From Gammaproteobacteria bacterium (GTDB lineage Bacteria; Pseudomonadota; Gammaproteobacteria; Legionellales; Legionellaceae), in NCBI GenBank assembly GCA_024742995.1, contig JANSXK010000002.1, positions 62,001 through 126,000 on the forward strand: a DNA stretch of 64,000 bases, written 5' to 3'. This document shows positions 34,500 to 45,039 of the stretch, piece by piece (the first letter of the stretch is position 1; each line of letters begins with the position of its first letter). The translations under genes were made by a program, and so were the position numbers. The notes under the pieces are model-generated. The model searched no databases. It was not told the DNA's origin and saw nothing but the letters and a program-made list of their open reading frames with translations.

Positions 34500-35294
34500 T
34501 TAGACGGCGATCGGTGCTTTAATCCCTGGATAAGGTTCATAGGCTTCCCAAAGAAAATCTTCATAACGATAGGAAAAGAGATCTTCAGGGCGGCGCAATA
34601 TTTTCAATTGGGGTTGTGCTTTGGGGGTACGTTGTAATTGCAGATTCGCTTGCTCAAGATGATTGAGATACAAATGACAGTCGCCTCCTGTCCAGATGAA
34701 CTCCCCTACTTCCAAATTACAAATTTGGGCCATCATATGGGTTAATAACGCATAGGAGGCAAGATTGAAGGGCACGCCTAGAAACACATCTGCAGAGCGT
34801 TGGTACAATTGGCAAGAGAGTCGTCCATTCGCTACGTAAAATTGAAATAACGCGTGACAAGGCGCCAAAGCCATTTTGTCTAGTTCACCGACGTTCCAAG
34901 CGCTGACGATCAGTCGACGGGAGTCAGGGTTGGTCTGAATCTGCGTCACAATGTCGCTGAGCTGATCGATGTGACGACCGTCTGCAGCTGGCCAAGAACG
35001 CCATTGTTTGCCATATACGGGGCCCAAATAGCCATCTTTATCGGCCCACTCATCCCAGATGCTGACACCATTTTGATGCAAATAGGCAAGGTGGGTGTCT
35101 CCGTTTAAGAACCACAGCAATTCATGCACGATGCTGCGGGTGTGAAGTTTTTTGGTAGTCAAAAGTGGAAAACCTTTACTCAAGTCAAAGCGCATTTGAT
35201 AGCCAAATACGGATAACGTGCCGGTGCCCGTACGGTCTTGTTTTTCTGCGCCTTCTGCCAAAATATGACGAATGAGATTAAGATATGTTTGCAT
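34500..35294 (-). CDS. thyA: Thymidylate synthase ThyA
   Basis: Converts dUMP to dTMP using methylene-tetrahydrofolate. The 264 residues equal the E. coli length, and the catalytic Cys falls at 146 in [23 protein letters not shown] (folate and dUMP binding), [23 protein letters not shown] and HLYLNHLEQ are intact. The start overlaps the end of lgt by 17 bases. It is the last gene of the rppH-ptsP-lgt-thyA operon. Confidence 0.98.
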   Translation of the reverse strand: MQTYLNLIRHILAEGAEKQDRTGTGTLSVFGYQMRFDLSKGFPLLTTKKLHTRSIVHELLWFLNGDTHLAYLHQNGVSIWDEWADKDGYLGPVYGKQWRSWPAADGRHIDQLSDIVTQIQTNPDSRRLIVSAWNVGELDKMALAPCHALFQFYVANGRLSCQLYQRSADVFLGVPFNLASYALLTHMMAQICNLEVGEFIWTGGDCHLYLNHLEQANLQLQRTPKAQPQLKILRRPEDLFSYRYEDFLWEAYEPYPGIKAPIAV

Positions 35295-36069
35295 GTTTTT
35301 GCGCCCTAAAATAAAGATACAGACCGAATAGAAACATCGGCAATGATAATAATTGTCCCATAGTTACCCAGTGTAACGCAATATAACCAAGTTGTGGATC
35401 AGGCTCTCGGAAAAACTCGATGCCGAACCGACAGAGGGCATATCCCATTAAAAACACCGCAGACACGGCTCCTGATGGCCGAGGTTTGCGTGCATACCAC
35501 CAAATGACGATGAACAATAATAAACCCTCCAAGCCACATTCGTATAATTGTGAAGGATGGCGCGGCGTAAAGTCGGCTTCTGGAAAAACCATGCCCCAAG
35601 GCATGGTGGTGGCACGACCCCATAGTTCGCCGTTGATGAAATTGCCAATGCGCCCTGCTGCTAGGCCTAAAGGCACGAGGGGTGCGAGAAAGTCAGCTAC
35701 CACCCAGAATGGTTTTTTGATGCGCTTTGCAAAGAGATATAAAGCGATGAGTCCACCCATCAAGCCACCATGGAAGGACATGCCCCCCTGCCAAACTTTA
35801 AAGAGACTGATGGGATCGTGCATGAGTTCTTGGCTGTTGTAAAACAGCATATATCCGATTCTGCCGCCCAGAATGAGGCCCATTGCGGCGTAGAAAATCA
35901 AATCCCCTATTTGATCGTCGGTCCATTGCAAATGAAGGTGCTTGACACGCCATTTGGCGAGCAACCACGCCATGCCAAATCCCAGTAAATACATCAAACC
36001 GTACCAATGTACAGCAACGGGACCGATTGAAAATGCCACCGGGTTGATCTCTGGAAAAGGCAGGCTCAT
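35278..36069 (-). CDS. lgt: Prolipoprotein diacylglyceryl transferase Lgt
   Basis: Inner-membrane enzyme that moves diacylglycerol from phosphatidylglycerol to the lipobox Cys of prolipoproteins. It has 263 residues and seven predicted transmembrane helices. The Lgt signature [14 protein letters not shown] is at about 141-154; [20 protein letters not shown] and YECGLEG are also conserved. It overlaps ptsP (ATGA) and thyA, so it is coupled on both sides. The lipoprotein encoded at 60740 would be one of its substrates. Confidence 0.97.
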   Translation of the reverse strand: MSLPFPEINPVAFSIGPVAVHWYGLMYLLGFGMAWLLAKWRVKHLHLQWTDDQIGDLIFYAAMGLILGGRIGYMLFYNSQELMHDPISLFKVWQGGMSFHGGLMGGLIALYLFAKRIKKPFWVVADFLAPLVPLGLAAGRIGNFINGELWGRATTMPWGMVFPEADFTPRHPSQLYECGLEGLLLFIVIWWYARKPRPSGAVSAVFLMGYALCRFGIEFFREPDPQLGYIALHWVTMGQLLSLPMFLFGLYLYFRAQKHANIS

Positions 36070-38363
36070 GATGATTTTCCACCGCGAATCAAATCACCCA
36101 GGCCTTGTTCCTCAAGATTTTGTTGTAAAAACAAACGAATTTCCATGGGGTGCTCCAATTCTAAAACGGTGGCCAATATTTTTCGCGCTTGGGTCAAAGA
36201 AAAACTACGGATAACCCATTTGATACGTGGCAAGCTGGCTGAATTCATACTGAGGCTATCATAACCCATCGCAAGTAATAAAATCACAGCTAAGGGATCT
36301 GACGCCATTTCGCCACAAAGGCTGACTTTGACCCCGCCCGCATGTCCTCCTTCGATGATTTTGATTAAGGTTTGTAACATGGCAGGATGGAGGGGATCAT
36401 ACAAGTTTGCAACGCGCGCATTATTACGGTCAATGGCCAGTAAGTATTGGGTCAAATCATTCGTGCCCACCGATAAAAAATCAACGCGCTTGGCGAGTGC
36501 TTTGGCCTGGCATGCAGCTGCGGGCACCTCAATCATGACGCCTAGCGCGGGCTTTTCAATTTCACAGCCTTCTTCTAGTAATTCTTCATAAGCTTGATGA
36601 ATCAGGTATGCAGCTTCATCCACCTCGCTTAAGGTGGTGATCATGGGCAACATGATGCGTAAATTACCCAGCTCTTCGTTGGCGCGCATCATGGCGCGCA
36701 CTTGTAATAAAAACAAATCGGGATGATCCAAGGTGACACGGATCCCTCGCCATCCCAAAGCGGGGTTGGCTTCTTCAATGGGGAAATAAGGCAGTACTTT
36801 ATCACCCCCAATATCTAAGGTGCGCATGGTCACGGGTCGTGGGGCAAATGCTTTCAAGGTTTGGCGATAAATAATGTGTTGCTCATCTTCTGAAGGAAAG
36901 CGATCTCTGCTCATGAATGGGACTTCAGAGCGGTACAACCCAACACCTTCGGCGCCCGCACTCATCGACATGCCCGAGTCCATGGCCAAGCCCGTATTGA
37001 CGTATAAGCTGATGCGATGTTGATCAAGGGTTTCAGCTGGTTTGTCACGCAATGTCACCAAGCTTTGGTTTAACGCGTCTTCTTTTTGCATCACCCGTTT
37101 GTATTCGGTCAGCAAGATTTTAGTTGGAGAAATATGAACTTCGCTTTGATCGCCATCGATGATCACAGCGCGTCGTGATAATTGCTCCAATTTCAAGCCG
37201 CGGACGGCCATGACGGTCGGAATAGACATTGATCTCGCCAAAATAGCTGTGTGCGAATTTCCCGAGCCGTTCGCAGAAATGATCCCCACCAACTGTCCTT
37301 CTGGCACTTCGGCAAGGGTGGCGGCAGAAATTTCATCGCCGACCAAAATCGTGCGCCGTGGATAATCAATTTCTTCATGTTGTGACGATTGCAACTCCGC
37401 CAACACCCGTCGCCCAATGTCGCGTATGTCGGCAGCTCGCTCACGCAGGTAATCATCGTGCATGTTTTCGAATTGTTGAATATGGCGCTTGATTACGGTT
37501 GCCAATGCTGCCTGGGCACCCAATTGTTCTGTTTTGATTTCGTGAATGACGTCTGCACCGAGATTATCTTGATCTAAAATACTCAAATAAACATCGAACA
37601 AGGCATGTTCTTCATCAGCAATACTTGATTTCACCCGTCGACTTAGACGGTGCATGGTGTCACGGGTGTTTTGTAATGCTTGAAGAAAAATGCCTATTTC
37701 ACGGTCGATATCATCAATAAAATGTTTGGGTACCGTATCAATATTTGCAGGGGGATAGATCACCACGGCGGTTCCAATGGCAACGCCGGGTACGGAGCTG
37801 GTGCCCTTGAGCGTGATCGGTGTGTGTTCTGCTTTTTGAGTGGTGTCTGCTGTTGCCGGTTCGGTTAATAATGCCAATTCTCCGGTGGCTTCGGCATGTG
37901 CAATCATGCCACCCAATTGTGCAGCCAGCGTGATCAAAAAGGCTTCTTCAGCGTCATCAAAACAACGTTGCGCAGTTTGTTGCGCCACCAACACCCCGTG
38001 TAATTTGCGATGCTGTATGATTGGCACCCCTAAAAAGCCATGCAAATGCTCTTCTTTGAGGAGGGGGTTGTAATAAAAATCAGTATGATCACTGGTGTCA
38101 TCGATGTTTATAGGCTCTTCACGTCGCCCTACCAAGCCGATTACCCCGCGGTCTAGAGAGACTCGCACGGTGGATTGTGCGTCTTTATTGAGGCCTTTGG
38201 TGGCGATCAAAACGTATTCGTGATTTTTATTATCAATCAAAAAAACGGATACAGCTTCAGCGTAAATAGCAGTGCTGACACGCTCTACTAAAGTGCTGAG
38301 TGCGTCAAGCAGATTATCAGACGCAGTGACATCTTGAACAATACGTTTGAGTATTTTAAGCAT
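36066..38363 (-). CDS. ptsP: PtsP, enzyme I of the nitrogen phosphotransferase system
   Basis: EI-Ntr passes phosphate from PEP to NPr and EIIA-Ntr in a regulatory relay. The 765 residues comprise an N-terminal GAF domain (about 1-160), the EI N-terminal and swivelling domain with the phospho-accepting His in [12 protein letters not shown], and the PEP-binding barrel with [18 protein letters not shown] and the conserved Cys in [11 protein letters not shown]. The start ATG shares a base with the rppH stop. No ptsN or npr gene lies nearby. Confidence 0.95.
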   Translation of the reverse strand: MLKILKRIVQDVTASDNLLDALSTLVERVSTAIYAEAVSVFLIDNKNHEYVLIATKGLNKDAQSTVRVSLDRGVIGLVGRREEPINIDDTSDHTDFYYNPLLKEEHLHGFLGVPIIQHRKLHGVLVAQQTAQRCFDDAEEAFLITLAAQLGGMIAHAEATGELALLTEPATADTTQKAEHTPITLKGTSSVPGVAIGTAVVIYPPANIDTVPKHFIDDIDREIGIFLQALQNTRDTMHRLSRRVKSSIADEEHALFDVYLSILDQDNLGADVIHEIKTEQLGAQAALATVIKRHIQQFENMHDDYLRERAADIRDIGRRVLAELQSSQHEEIDYPRRTILVGDEISAATLAEVPEGQLVGIISANGSGNSHTAILARSMSIPTVMAVRGLKLEQLSRRAVIIDGDQSEVHISPTKILLTEYKRVMQKEDALNQSLVTLRDKPAETLDQHRISLYVNTGLAMDSGMSMSAGAEGVGLYRSEVPFMSRDRFPSEDEQHIIYRQTLKAFAPRPVTMRTLDIGGDKVLPYFPIEEANPALGWRGIRVTLDHPDLFLLQVRAMMRANEELGNLRIMLPMITTLSEVDEAAYLIHQAYEELLEEGCEIEKPALGVMIEVPAAACQAKALAKRVDFLSVGTNDLTQYLLAIDRNNARVANLYDPLHPAMLQTLIKIIEGGHAGGVKVSLCGEMASDPLAVILLLAMGYDSLSMNSASLPRIKWVIRSFSLTQARKILATVLELEHPMEIRLFLQQNLEEQGLGDLIRGGKSS

Positions 38364-38893
38364 CAGCTTCGAGGACCATGTTGACTCCGTTTGCGTCGCA
38401 TGCCTGAATGTGAGCGACGTTTTTTCAACAGGTATTCTAACTCTTTTAGCGCCTGGGTATAGACTTGTTTTTTAAAAAAGATCACCAAATCTTGGGGTTC
38501 TTTGTAATCTATCCATCGCCAGCTATCAAATTCTGGTGATTGGCAGAGATCTAATCGTATTTTTTGTTCATTCGTGGTCAATTTGAGGAGAAACCATTTT
38601 TGTTTTTGACCAATAACCAACGGCTCGGTACCATGCCGCAAATATTGCTTGGGTAAGCGATATTTTAGCCAACGTTTGGTGACGCCCAGTATTTCTACAT
38701 CGTCTTGCGTCAAGCCGATTTCTTCGTGCAATTCACGAAACAGTGCTTCTGTCGGCGTTTCCCCCGGCGCAAGTCCGCCTTGAGGAAATTGCCAAGCATC
38801 ATGTCCGTACCGTTTGCCCCAAAAGACGCGATTTGATTCATTCACCAAAATGATACCAACGTTTAATCGATAGCCAGCGCGATCAATCAACAT
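38363..38893 (-). CDS. rppH: RNA pyrophosphohydrolase RppH
   Basis: Nudix hydrolase that removes pyrophosphate from mRNA 5' ends and so starts decay. The 176 residues match E. coli RppH. The N-terminal GYRLNVGIILVN and WQFPQGGLAPGE and the Nudix box around GGLAPGETPTEALFRELHEE (39-58) are complete. It is the first gene of the run to thyA and diverges from dnaA across 114 bp. Confidence 0.95.
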   Translation of the reverse strand: MLIDRAGYRLNVGIILVNESNRVFWGKRYGHDAWQFPQGGLAPGETPTEALFRELHEEIGLTQDDVEILGVTKRWLKYRLPKQYLRHGTEPLVIGQKQKWFLLKLTTNEQKIRLDLCQSPEFDSWRWIDYKEPQDLVIFFKKQVYTQALKELEYLLKKRRSHSGMRRKRSQHGPRS

Positions 38894-38928
38894 GTGTTTT
38901 ACTTAATTAAAAACAATTGTGTGATGAT

Positions 38929-38937
38929 TTTTCCACA
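38929..38937 (+). promoter_or_regulatory. DnaA-box-like site upstream of dnaA
   Basis: TTTTCCACA differs from the consensus TTATCCACA at one position. It lies 13 bp upstream of the dnaA -35 box, where DnaA could repress its own promoter. It is the only good match in the 114-bp intergenic region, so this alone does not define an origin. Confidence 0.4.
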
Positions 38938-38949
38938 AAAGAGGAGAGT

Positions 38950-38978
38950 TTGGCAATAAGAACTTGTTTAGGTATAAT
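38950..38978 (+). promoter_or_regulatory. Sigma-70 promoter of dnaA
   Basis: TTGGCA (38950-38955) and a perfect TATAAT (38973-38978) are 17 bp apart. The -35 box matches consensus at five of six bases. The dnaA start lies 29 bp beyond the -10 box. This is the strongest promoter match seen in the window. Confidence 0.75.
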
Positions 38979-39007
38979 CATTTGTCTAATTCTGTCTGGA
39001 GTAATCT

Positions 39008-40366
39008 GTGTCTGCGAATATCTGGCAGAAATGTTTGAGCCTATTGCAAGAAGAATATCCGGCGCAGCAATTTAACACGTGGCTGCGGCCTTTGCAGGCA
39101 GAAACTCAAGACTCAACGTTGGTGTTGTTGGCTCCGAATCGTTTTGTGGTGGATTGGGTTAAGACGCATTTTAATACGCGAATCAACGAATTGGTACGCC
39201 AGCTTTTTCCGGATGCCATCACACACGTGAGCATAGAAATCGGGACAAAAGCACCGCCTACCGTGGCGACCGCGGCACCAGCTGATACGAGTCGAGCTGC
39301 GCCACGCACGGTGACAACTACAAAAAAAACAGTCGATGCTTATGGCAGTTGCAATTTAAACAAAAAGTTTGTGTTTGATAGTTTTGTAGAAGGTAACTCC
39401 AACCAATTGGCTCGTGCTGCGTCTTTGCAAGTGGGTGAGCGCCCAGGCGATGCCTACAACCCGTTGTTTATTTATGGCGGCGTGGGTTTGGGGAAAACAC
39501 ATTTGATGCACGCCATTGGCAATGCCATCATCAAAAACAACCCCGAAGCGAAAGTGCTGTATTTGCATTCAGAGCGTTTTGTGGCAGACATGGTCAAAGC
39601 GTTACAGACCAATACGATTAATGAGTTTAAGCGGTTTTATCGCTCGTTGAATGCGTTGTTGATCGATGATATTCAGTTTTTTGCGGGCAAAGATCGTTCG
39701 CAAGAAGAGTTTTTTCATACCTTCAACGCATTACTAGAGGGGCAACAGCAAATTATTTTAACCAGCGATCGTTATCCGAAAGAGATTGAAGGGGTGGAAG
39801 AGCGCCTGAAATCACGTTTTGGCTGGGGATTGACTGTAGCGGTCGAACCACCAGAGCTGGAAACGCGCGTCGCCATTTTGATTTCGAAAGCGGAGCAATC
39901 GAATGTAGATTTGCCCTACGAAGTCGCATTTTTTATTGCCAAACGCATTCGTTCGAATGTGCGCGAATTAGAAGGCGCGTTGCGTCGTGTGATTGCCAAT
40001 GCTCATTTTACTGGCAAAGCCATCACAGTGGAGTTTGTGAATGATGCCTTACGTGATTTGCTAGCATTGCAAGACAAATTAGTGACGATTGATAATATTC
40101 AGAAAACGGTTGCAGAGTATTACAAAGTGAAAGTGGCCGATTTGCTGTCGAAACGTCGTAGTCGCTCGATTGCACGGCCCAGACAAATGGCAATGGCATT
40201 GGCGAAAGAATTAACGAATCATAGTCTACCTGAGATTGGCGATCATTTTGGTGGCCGCGATCACACGACCGTGATTCATGCGTGTCGCAAGGTGAAAGAG
40301 TTGATCTTAGAGGGCGGCGATTTTGCCGACGATTATAAAAATTTGATGCGGACCTTGTCGTCGTAA
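39008..40366 (+). CDS. dnaA: Chromosomal replication initiator DnaA
   Basis: AAA+ initiator that melts oriC. The 452 residues show domain I (about 1-85), a Thr/Ala/Pro-rich linker (about 85-110), the AAA+ domain with Walker [11 protein letters not shown] (156-165) and Walker [10 protein letters not shown], and domain IV with the DnaA signature [14 protein letters not shown] near the C-terminus. The start is GTG, preceded by GGAG at about 6 bases. dnaN follows after 16 bp and recF after that. Confidence 0.98.
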   Translation: MSANIWQKCLSLLQEEYPAQQFNTWLRPLQAETQDSTLVLLAPNRFVVDWVKTHFNTRINELVRQLFPDAITHVSIEIGTKAPPTVATAAPADTSRAAPRTVTTTKKTVDAYGSCNLNKKFVFDSFVEGNSNQLARAASLQVGERPGDAYNPLFIYGGVGLGKTHLMHAIGNAIIKNNPEAKVLYLHSERFVADMVKALQTNTINEFKRFYRSLNALLIDDIQFFAGKDRSQEEFFHTFNALLEGQQQIILTSDRYPKEIEGVEERLKSRFGWGLTVAVEPPELETRVAILISKAEQSNVDLPYEVAFFIAKRIRSNVRELEGALRRVIANAHFTGKAITVEFVNDALRDLLALQDKLVTIDNIQKTVAEYYKVKVADLLSKRRSRSIARPRQMAMALAKELTNHSLPEIGDHFGGRDHTTVIHACRKVKELILEGGDFADDYKNLMRTLSS

Positions 40367-40382
40367 CAGTGGAGATTTTATT

Positions 40383-41486
40383 GTGTTTGAGCTAACCATC
40401 AGTAAACAACAAATTTTAACACCATTATTGATGGTGGCAGGCGCCGTGGACAAAAAGCAATCTTTGCCCATTTTGTCTAATATTTTGCTGCAATTGTCGG
40501 CGCATCAATTCAGCTTGACCGCCACAGACTTAGAAATCCAAATCACAGCGGTTGTGCCTTGCTCAGCCAGTACAACAGGTGCTGTGACTGTGCCTGCAAA
40601 GAAAATCATCGATATTTTTCGCTCCTTGGATGAAGAAGCGGCCCCTACCCTTTCGTACTCTGGATCAACGCTAACCATCAAAACAGAACACAGCAAGTTT
40701 AAACTGACTACGTTGCCAGCTGTTGATTACCCGATTGCAGAAGATGAAATCAGTGAATTAGAGTTTTCACTGCAAGCCACGGATTTGATGCGTTTATTAC
40801 AAGCGACTTCTTTTGCGATGGCGCAACAAGATGTGCGCGCCTATTTGAACGGCTTGTTTCTTGAGATTGATGCGAAATCCATCACAGCGGTGACCGCTGA
40901 TGGCCATCGTATGGCGGTATGTCGTTTGACAGATGATGCATTGACTCAGCATCATCGGTTGCTCATTCCTAAAAAAGGCGTGCAAGAAATGCAGCGCTTG
41001 CTGGCGACGGTTGCAGATGAGCGGGTGGTTCTTTCAGCCAGTAAAAACCATGTGAGCCTGAGCACCAGCCAATTTCGATTTTCTTCTAAATTGATTGAAG
41101 CGCGATTTCCTCCGTATACCAAAGCAATTCCTAGAGATTATGAGCGTTCGGTGTTGATTGATCGTGATCATTTAAAGCGTGCCTTGTCGCGTATTGTTAT
41201 TTTGGCTAATGAAAAATTACGCGCAGTGGTTTTGCGCATCGAACACAATGCTTTGACATTAGCTGCTTCGAATAAAGAGCAAGAAGAAGGCACAGAAACT
41301 TTGGCGGTTGAAACACAAGGCGAACCATTGACCATTGGCTTGAATGCGACTTATTTATTGGATGTGCTGAATTATTTCAATGAAGGCGTATTGCGCTTGA
41401 CCTTTGGTAGTGCTGATAGCAGCATATTGGTGCAGTCTGTCAATGATGAGCAATATCAATACATTATCATGCCCATGAAGTTGTGA
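40383..41486 (+). CDS. dnaN: DNA polymerase III beta subunit (sliding clamp) DnaN
   Basis: The 367-residue clamp monomer with three clamp domains, the same length as in E. coli (366). Diagnostic segments are LPILSNILLQ, TVPAKKIIDIFRSL, VTADGHRMAVCRL and the C-terminal YIIMPMKL. The start is GTG with GGAG about 8 bases upstream. It lies between dnaA and recF. Confidence 0.98.
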   Translation: MFELTISKQQILTPLLMVAGAVDKKQSLPILSNILLQLSAHQFSLTATDLEIQITAVVPCSASTTGAVTVPAKKIIDIFRSLDEEAAPTLSYSGSTLTIKTEHSKFKLTTLPAVDYPIAEDEISELEFSLQATDLMRLLQATSFAMAQQDVRAYLNGLFLEIDAKSITAVTADGHRMAVCRLTDDALTQHHRLLIPKKGVQEMQRLLATVADERVVLSASKNHVSLSTSQFRFSSKLIEARFPPYTKAIPRDYERSVLIDRDHLKRALSRIVILANEKLRAVVLRIEHNALTLAASNKEQEEGTETLAVETQGEPLTIGLNATYLLDVLNYFNEGVLRLTFGSADSSILVQSVNDEQYQYIIMPMKL

Positions 41487-41496
41487 CACCTAAAGC

Positions 41497-42543
41497 ATGC
41501 TCAGCCAGCTTAATATCCACGGGTTGCGCAATATTGACAGTATGCAGCTGTCGCTGCATCCACGATTTAATTTTTTCTGCGGCCCCAATGGCAGTGGGAA
41601 AACCTCGATTTTAGAATCCATCTATTTGTTGGGCAGCGGCTATTCGTTTCGCACGCGTGAAATTGCGCCTTTGGTCAAACAAGGACAAACGTCCTTAACG
41701 GTTTTTTCTAAAACGATGGCGCAAGACGCCATCAGCATTCAAAAAAATTTAAGCGGCGCAACGATGGTTCGTTTGAATCAGCAGCCTTGCCAACGCAGCT
41801 CGGAGCTCGCACGTTTTTTGCCTTGCCAATTATTTTATCATGATTTGTTTCAAATCATTGATGCAGGTCCAAGTGTGCGTCGTAGCATTTTAGACTGGGG
41901 GTTGTTTCACGTGGAACCTTCTTATCATGGTATCTGGAAAGACTATCGTCTGGCTCTGAAACAACGTAATGCTTTGTTACGGCAACAGGCCAAAGCAGCG
42001 CATTTTGCGCCATGGGATACGCAGTTGGCAGCACTGGCTGAAGCACTGGATCGTTTGCGCGCGCCTTATTTTAAAGATTGGTCAGAGCAGTTTCAGGCGT
42101 TTTTGATGCAATTGACGGATACGCCTTGCTATATTCGTTATGACAAAGGCTGGGATAAAAAAGAAACGGGTAAATCACTCAAAACGATATTAGAGGAACA
42201 ATTGGAGCAAGATAGGCAGCGCCAATATACCTATTCAGGGGCGCATCATGCTGATGTTGTGTTTGACTCTGTGGCCTTGAAAGCGAAACAGCATTTGTCT
42301 CGCGGACAGCAAAAAATTATTTTGATTGCATTGAAATTGGCGCAAGCTCAGCTGATAGATAAGCCCTGTATGTATTTGATGGATGACATTACGGTAGAAT
42401 TGGATCAGGTGCATATCCAGCGTTTGTTTGATCGGTTACTGCAATTGCCCGGCCAGTTTTTTTTAACGTCGGTGCATCCTGTGCCTGAGGTTTGGCGGCA
42501 AGAAGGGCAGGTGATTGCTCTGGACAATATAAATTCACTTTGA
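41497..42543 (+). CDS. recF: DNA replication and repair protein RecF
   Basis: SMC-like ATPase that helps load RecA at single-strand gaps. The 348 residues have Walker A GPNGSGKTS (about 29-37), the signature LSRGQQKIILIALKLAQ and Walker B CMYLMDDITVELD. It follows dnaN by 10 bp. In most gammaproteobacteria gyrB follows; here a lineage-specific membrane protein does. Confidence 0.96.
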   Translation: MLSQLNIHGLRNIDSMQLSLHPRFNFFCGPNGSGKTSILESIYLLGSGYSFRTREIAPLVKQGQTSLTVFSKTMAQDAISIQKNLSGATMVRLNQQPCQRSSELARFLPCQLFYHDLFQIIDAGPSVRRSILDWGLFHVEPSYHGIWKDYRLALKQRNALLRQQAKAAHFAPWDTQLAALAEALDRLRAPYFKDWSEQFQAFLMQLTDTPCYIRYDKGWDKKETGKSLKTILEEQLEQDRQRQYTYSGAHHADVVFDSVALKAKQHLSRGQQKIILIALKLAQAQLIDKPCMYLMDDITVELDQVHIQRLFDRLLQLPGQFFLTSVHPVPEVWRQEGQVIALDNINSL

Positions 42544-42583
42544 TAAAATTGTCGCTCTTTTCATCAGAATATGGAATGGCCAT

Positions 42584-43411
42584 ATGCCAGAATTTAGCCC
42601 TGAACAACAAACAATCATCACTACCCTTAGGAATTACGGTACGGCGTTGAATGACGTGTACGATAAGCATCACGCTCGTCTTTCAACTGATGATACGGCA
42701 TGGGATGCTGTGTTTGTTTTGCAGTTTATGATTGATCATAATCGTCGTCTTATTACATTATTACAAACACCAAGTGTAGACGAACAAAGTTTGCTTGTGT
42801 TTGGGGCGCTACTTGCAACCATAAAAACTGATCCTGAACACCAATCCAATGCTTTTTTGCAAGAACTCCATTGGACGATTCTAGCAAAGCAGCCATGGGA
42901 TACTTTGTTGCGGTTTTATGAGGATGCACTGAATGCACCGTCAACAACAAACGAGAGAGTATGGAAAATCTTAGCCTTAGGGTTACCCGCCTGTTTAATA
43001 TTCACGATGGCATATGCAGCATTTATAGCATTAGTATTGTTTGTCAAAGCCACGATCACCGTTGCTTTGCTGAATATGCTGCTTTTACCTTTATTTATTC
43101 CATTAACTTTTATAGGCATCTTCGCGTTGTGTCTGCTTTTTTACCCAGAGCAATGTACTCGATCTCAGTACCAAAGGGCTCATGATTCGATGCAACAGGG
43201 TTTAGACTCAGTAAATGAGCTGCACACAGTGCCTTATAAGAGAAGTATAACTGCGACCATAGAAAAAAACATAGGCGAGGAAACCCAAGACGAAACAAAA
43301 AGAACCAAAACAAGGGTTTTGAACCCTGCTGATTTATACGGCGCCTTTTTTAATGGTTCGTTGTCAGAAGAGGTTGAGAAAAGTTATTGCTCACTTGCGC
43401 TGTCTTCCTGA
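42584..43411 (+). CDS. Hypothetical protein with hydrophobic hairpin
   Basis: A 275-residue protein that I do not recognise. Residues 1-125 are soluble and helical, 126-188 form two or three hydrophobic segments (LACLIFTMAYAAF-type, then LLNMLLLPLFIPLTFIGIF), and the final 85 residues are charged. There is no signal peptide. It starts 40 bp after recF, in the place usually held by gyrB. The layout (soluble head, central hairpin, polar tail) recurs in other unidentified proteins of this window and is seen in many membrane-targeted effectors of intracellular bacteria, but no secretion signal is proven. Confidence 0.6.
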   Translation: MPEFSPEQQTIITTLRNYGTALNDVYDKHHARLSTDDTAWDAVFVLQFMIDHNRRLITLLQTPSVDEQSLLVFGALLATIKTDPEHQSNAFLQELHWTILAKQPWDTLLRFYEDALNAPSTTNERVWKILALGLPACLIFTMAYAAFIALVLFVKATITVALLNMLLLPLFIPLTFIGIFALCLLFYPEQCTRSQYQRAHDSMQQGLDSVNELHTVPYKRSITATIEKNIGEETQDETKRTKTRVLNPADLYGAFFNGSLSEEVEKSYCSLALSS

Positions 43412-43527
43412 TCGATCTTTTGCAACCTTAAGGTCAATGGCTTCATAAAAACAAATATTGCCTTCAGCTCGAAGTTTTGCAAAAGTACTGCCATACTTAG
43501 TGTACCGTTTATTCTTAATTTGGACAT

Positions 43528-44499
43528 ATGATGCTGAAACGAATGATATTAAGTTTGGTTCTGATGTCTTTTTCTCTCTTGACTTGGGCAAGCTCACAAT
43601 CTTGGTCTGCTTGGGTTTCGGAAGTGCGGCATGAAGCGTTGGCTGATGGGATCCGACCAGAGGTTTTTGACCGAGCGTTTGCTGGGGTGCATGAGCCTAG
43701 TCGTAAGATTAAGAGCTTGTCGCACTCACAGCCGGAGCATCGGCTGACGTACCAGAAATACTTGTCTTCACGTGTAGATTCGTACCGTATTTTGATGGGT
43801 CGCAGACATTATAAAAAGAACAAAGCGATTGCCGATGAAATTGGTGAACAATATGGGGTCGATCCCTGTTTTGTGATGTCGTTTTGGGGCATGGAAACGT
43901 CTTATGGATCTTATATGGGGAATTTCCCAGTGATCAAGTCGTTGGCAACCTTGGCGTACGATTCTAAGCGCCAAGCCTTTTTCCGCAAAGAGCTATTTTT
44001 AGCGTTGCATATTTTGAATGATGGCCATGTCAGTTTGCAGGACTTTAAAGGAGAGTGGGCCGGTGCGTCTGGGCAGCCGCAGTTTTTGCCTTCAAGTTGG
44101 GTACGCTATGCGGTTGATTATGATGGCGATGGTCGCAAAGATATTTGGAACTCGAAGCCGGACGTTTTTGCATCAATTGCCAATTATATGAAAGGCAATG
44201 GTTGGCGTGAAGGTGAGCCTTGGGCGGTGTTTGTGAAGCTGCCACCACATTTTGATATGGATTTAGAGGGTAAGTCTACCGTGAAATCGGTTAAAGAGTG
44301 GGCGGCCATGGGTGTAAAAAGAACTGATGGACGACCTTTGCCTTATCCAAATCTAGAGGCCAGTATTGTACAACCCGATGGTGGGCCGGTATTCTTGGCG
44401 TACCCTAATTATAAAATGATTTTAAAATATAATAATTCCATTTATTATGCCGGGGCGATTGGTTATTTAGCAGATAAAATTTGTAATAGAAAGATATAA
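43528..44499 (+). CDS. Lytic murein transglycosylase, MltB family
   Basis: Cleaves the glycan strands of peptidoglycan to 1,6-anhydro ends. The 323-residue product has a signal peptide (ILSLVLMSFSLLTWASS) and no lipobox Cys, so it is a soluble periplasmic form. The catalytic Glu is E123 in FWGMETSYG; GEWAGASGQPQFLPSSW and DYDGDGRKDIW are family signatures. The HAD gene starts 2 bp after the stop. Confidence 0.9.
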   Translation: MMLKRMILSLVLMSFSLLTWASSQSWSAWVSEVRHEALADGIRPEVFDRAFAGVHEPSRKIKSLSHSQPEHRLTYQKYLSSRVDSYRILMGRRHYKKNKAIADEIGEQYGVDPCFVMSFWGMETSYGSYMGNFPVIKSLATLAYDSKRQAFFRKELFLALHILNDGHVSLQDFKGEWAGASGQPQFLPSSWVRYAVDYDGDGRKDIWNSKPDVFASIANYMKGNGWREGEPWAVFVKLPPHFDMDLEGKSTVKSVKEWAAMGVKRTDGRPLPYPNLEASIVQPDGGPVFLAYPNYKMILKYNNSIYYAGAIGYLADKICNRKI

Positions 44500-44501
44500 T
44501 A

Positions 44502-45035
44502 ATGACAACCATACTTTGTGTCGATCTTGATGGTACGTTGATTCTGGTCGACACCATGCAAGAAGCGATTTGGAGCTTTCTCGGCGCGCATCCGTTTCAA
44601 TGTTGGCGGTTGCTGCTTTGGCTTTGCCGTGGTCGCGCTTATTTGAAACAGAAACTGGGGCAGTATGTGGCTTTAGAGCCCAGTCTGTTGCCCTATCATG
44701 AGCCTTTCTTGGCTTGGCTAAAAGAGCGCAAAAAAGCAGGAGACACGTTGGTGTTGGCGACGGCGACGGATCAAACGTTTGCGATTGCCATTGCTTCTTA
44801 TTTAGGCTTGTTTGACGACGTGTTGGCGTCCAATGGCCGGGTTAATTTGCGTGCGCAATCCAAAGCCGCAGCATTAAATGAGCGCTATGGGGTCAAAGGG
44901 TATGATTATGCAGGGAATAGTTGTGATGATTTGAAGGTTTGGTCACAAGCGCGTCATGCCATCGTTGTCAACGCGTCGCGATGTGTAGAACGTCGTGCAA
45001 GGACGTGTTGTGATGTGACACATGTGTTCGGATGA
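44502..45035 (+). CDS. HAD-family phosphatase
   Basis: A 177-residue HAD-like hydrolase. Motif I is CVDLDGTL (nucleophile D8), motif II is LVLATATDQ (Thr), the conserved Lys lies in RAQSKAAAL and the acidic motif in YAGNSCDDLKVW. The helical cap is short. The sequence resembles the HAD module found fused to UbiA-type prenyltransferases, but no UbiA half follows here; the frame ends 4 bp before apaH on the opposite strand. The substrate is unknown. Confidence 0.8.
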   Translation: MTTILCVDLDGTLILVDTMQEAIWSFLGAHPFQCWRLLLWLCRGRAYLKQKLGQYVALEPSLLPYHEPFLAWLKERKKAGDTLVLATATDQTFAIAIASYLGLFDDVLASNGRVNLRAQSKAAALNERYGVKGYDYAGNSCDDLKVWSQARHAIVVNASRCVERRARTCCDVTHVFG

Positions 45036-45039
45036 TCCT

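Noticed and set aside
38894-39007. oriC in the rppH-dnaA gap
   Set aside because: Only one DnaA-box-like site and no AT-rich repeat array were found in 114 bp. The site is better explained as dnaA autoregulation.
44502-45035. HAD-UbiA prenyltransferase fusion
   Set aside because: Only the HAD part is present. The frame ends at 45035 and apaH follows immediately on the opposite strand.
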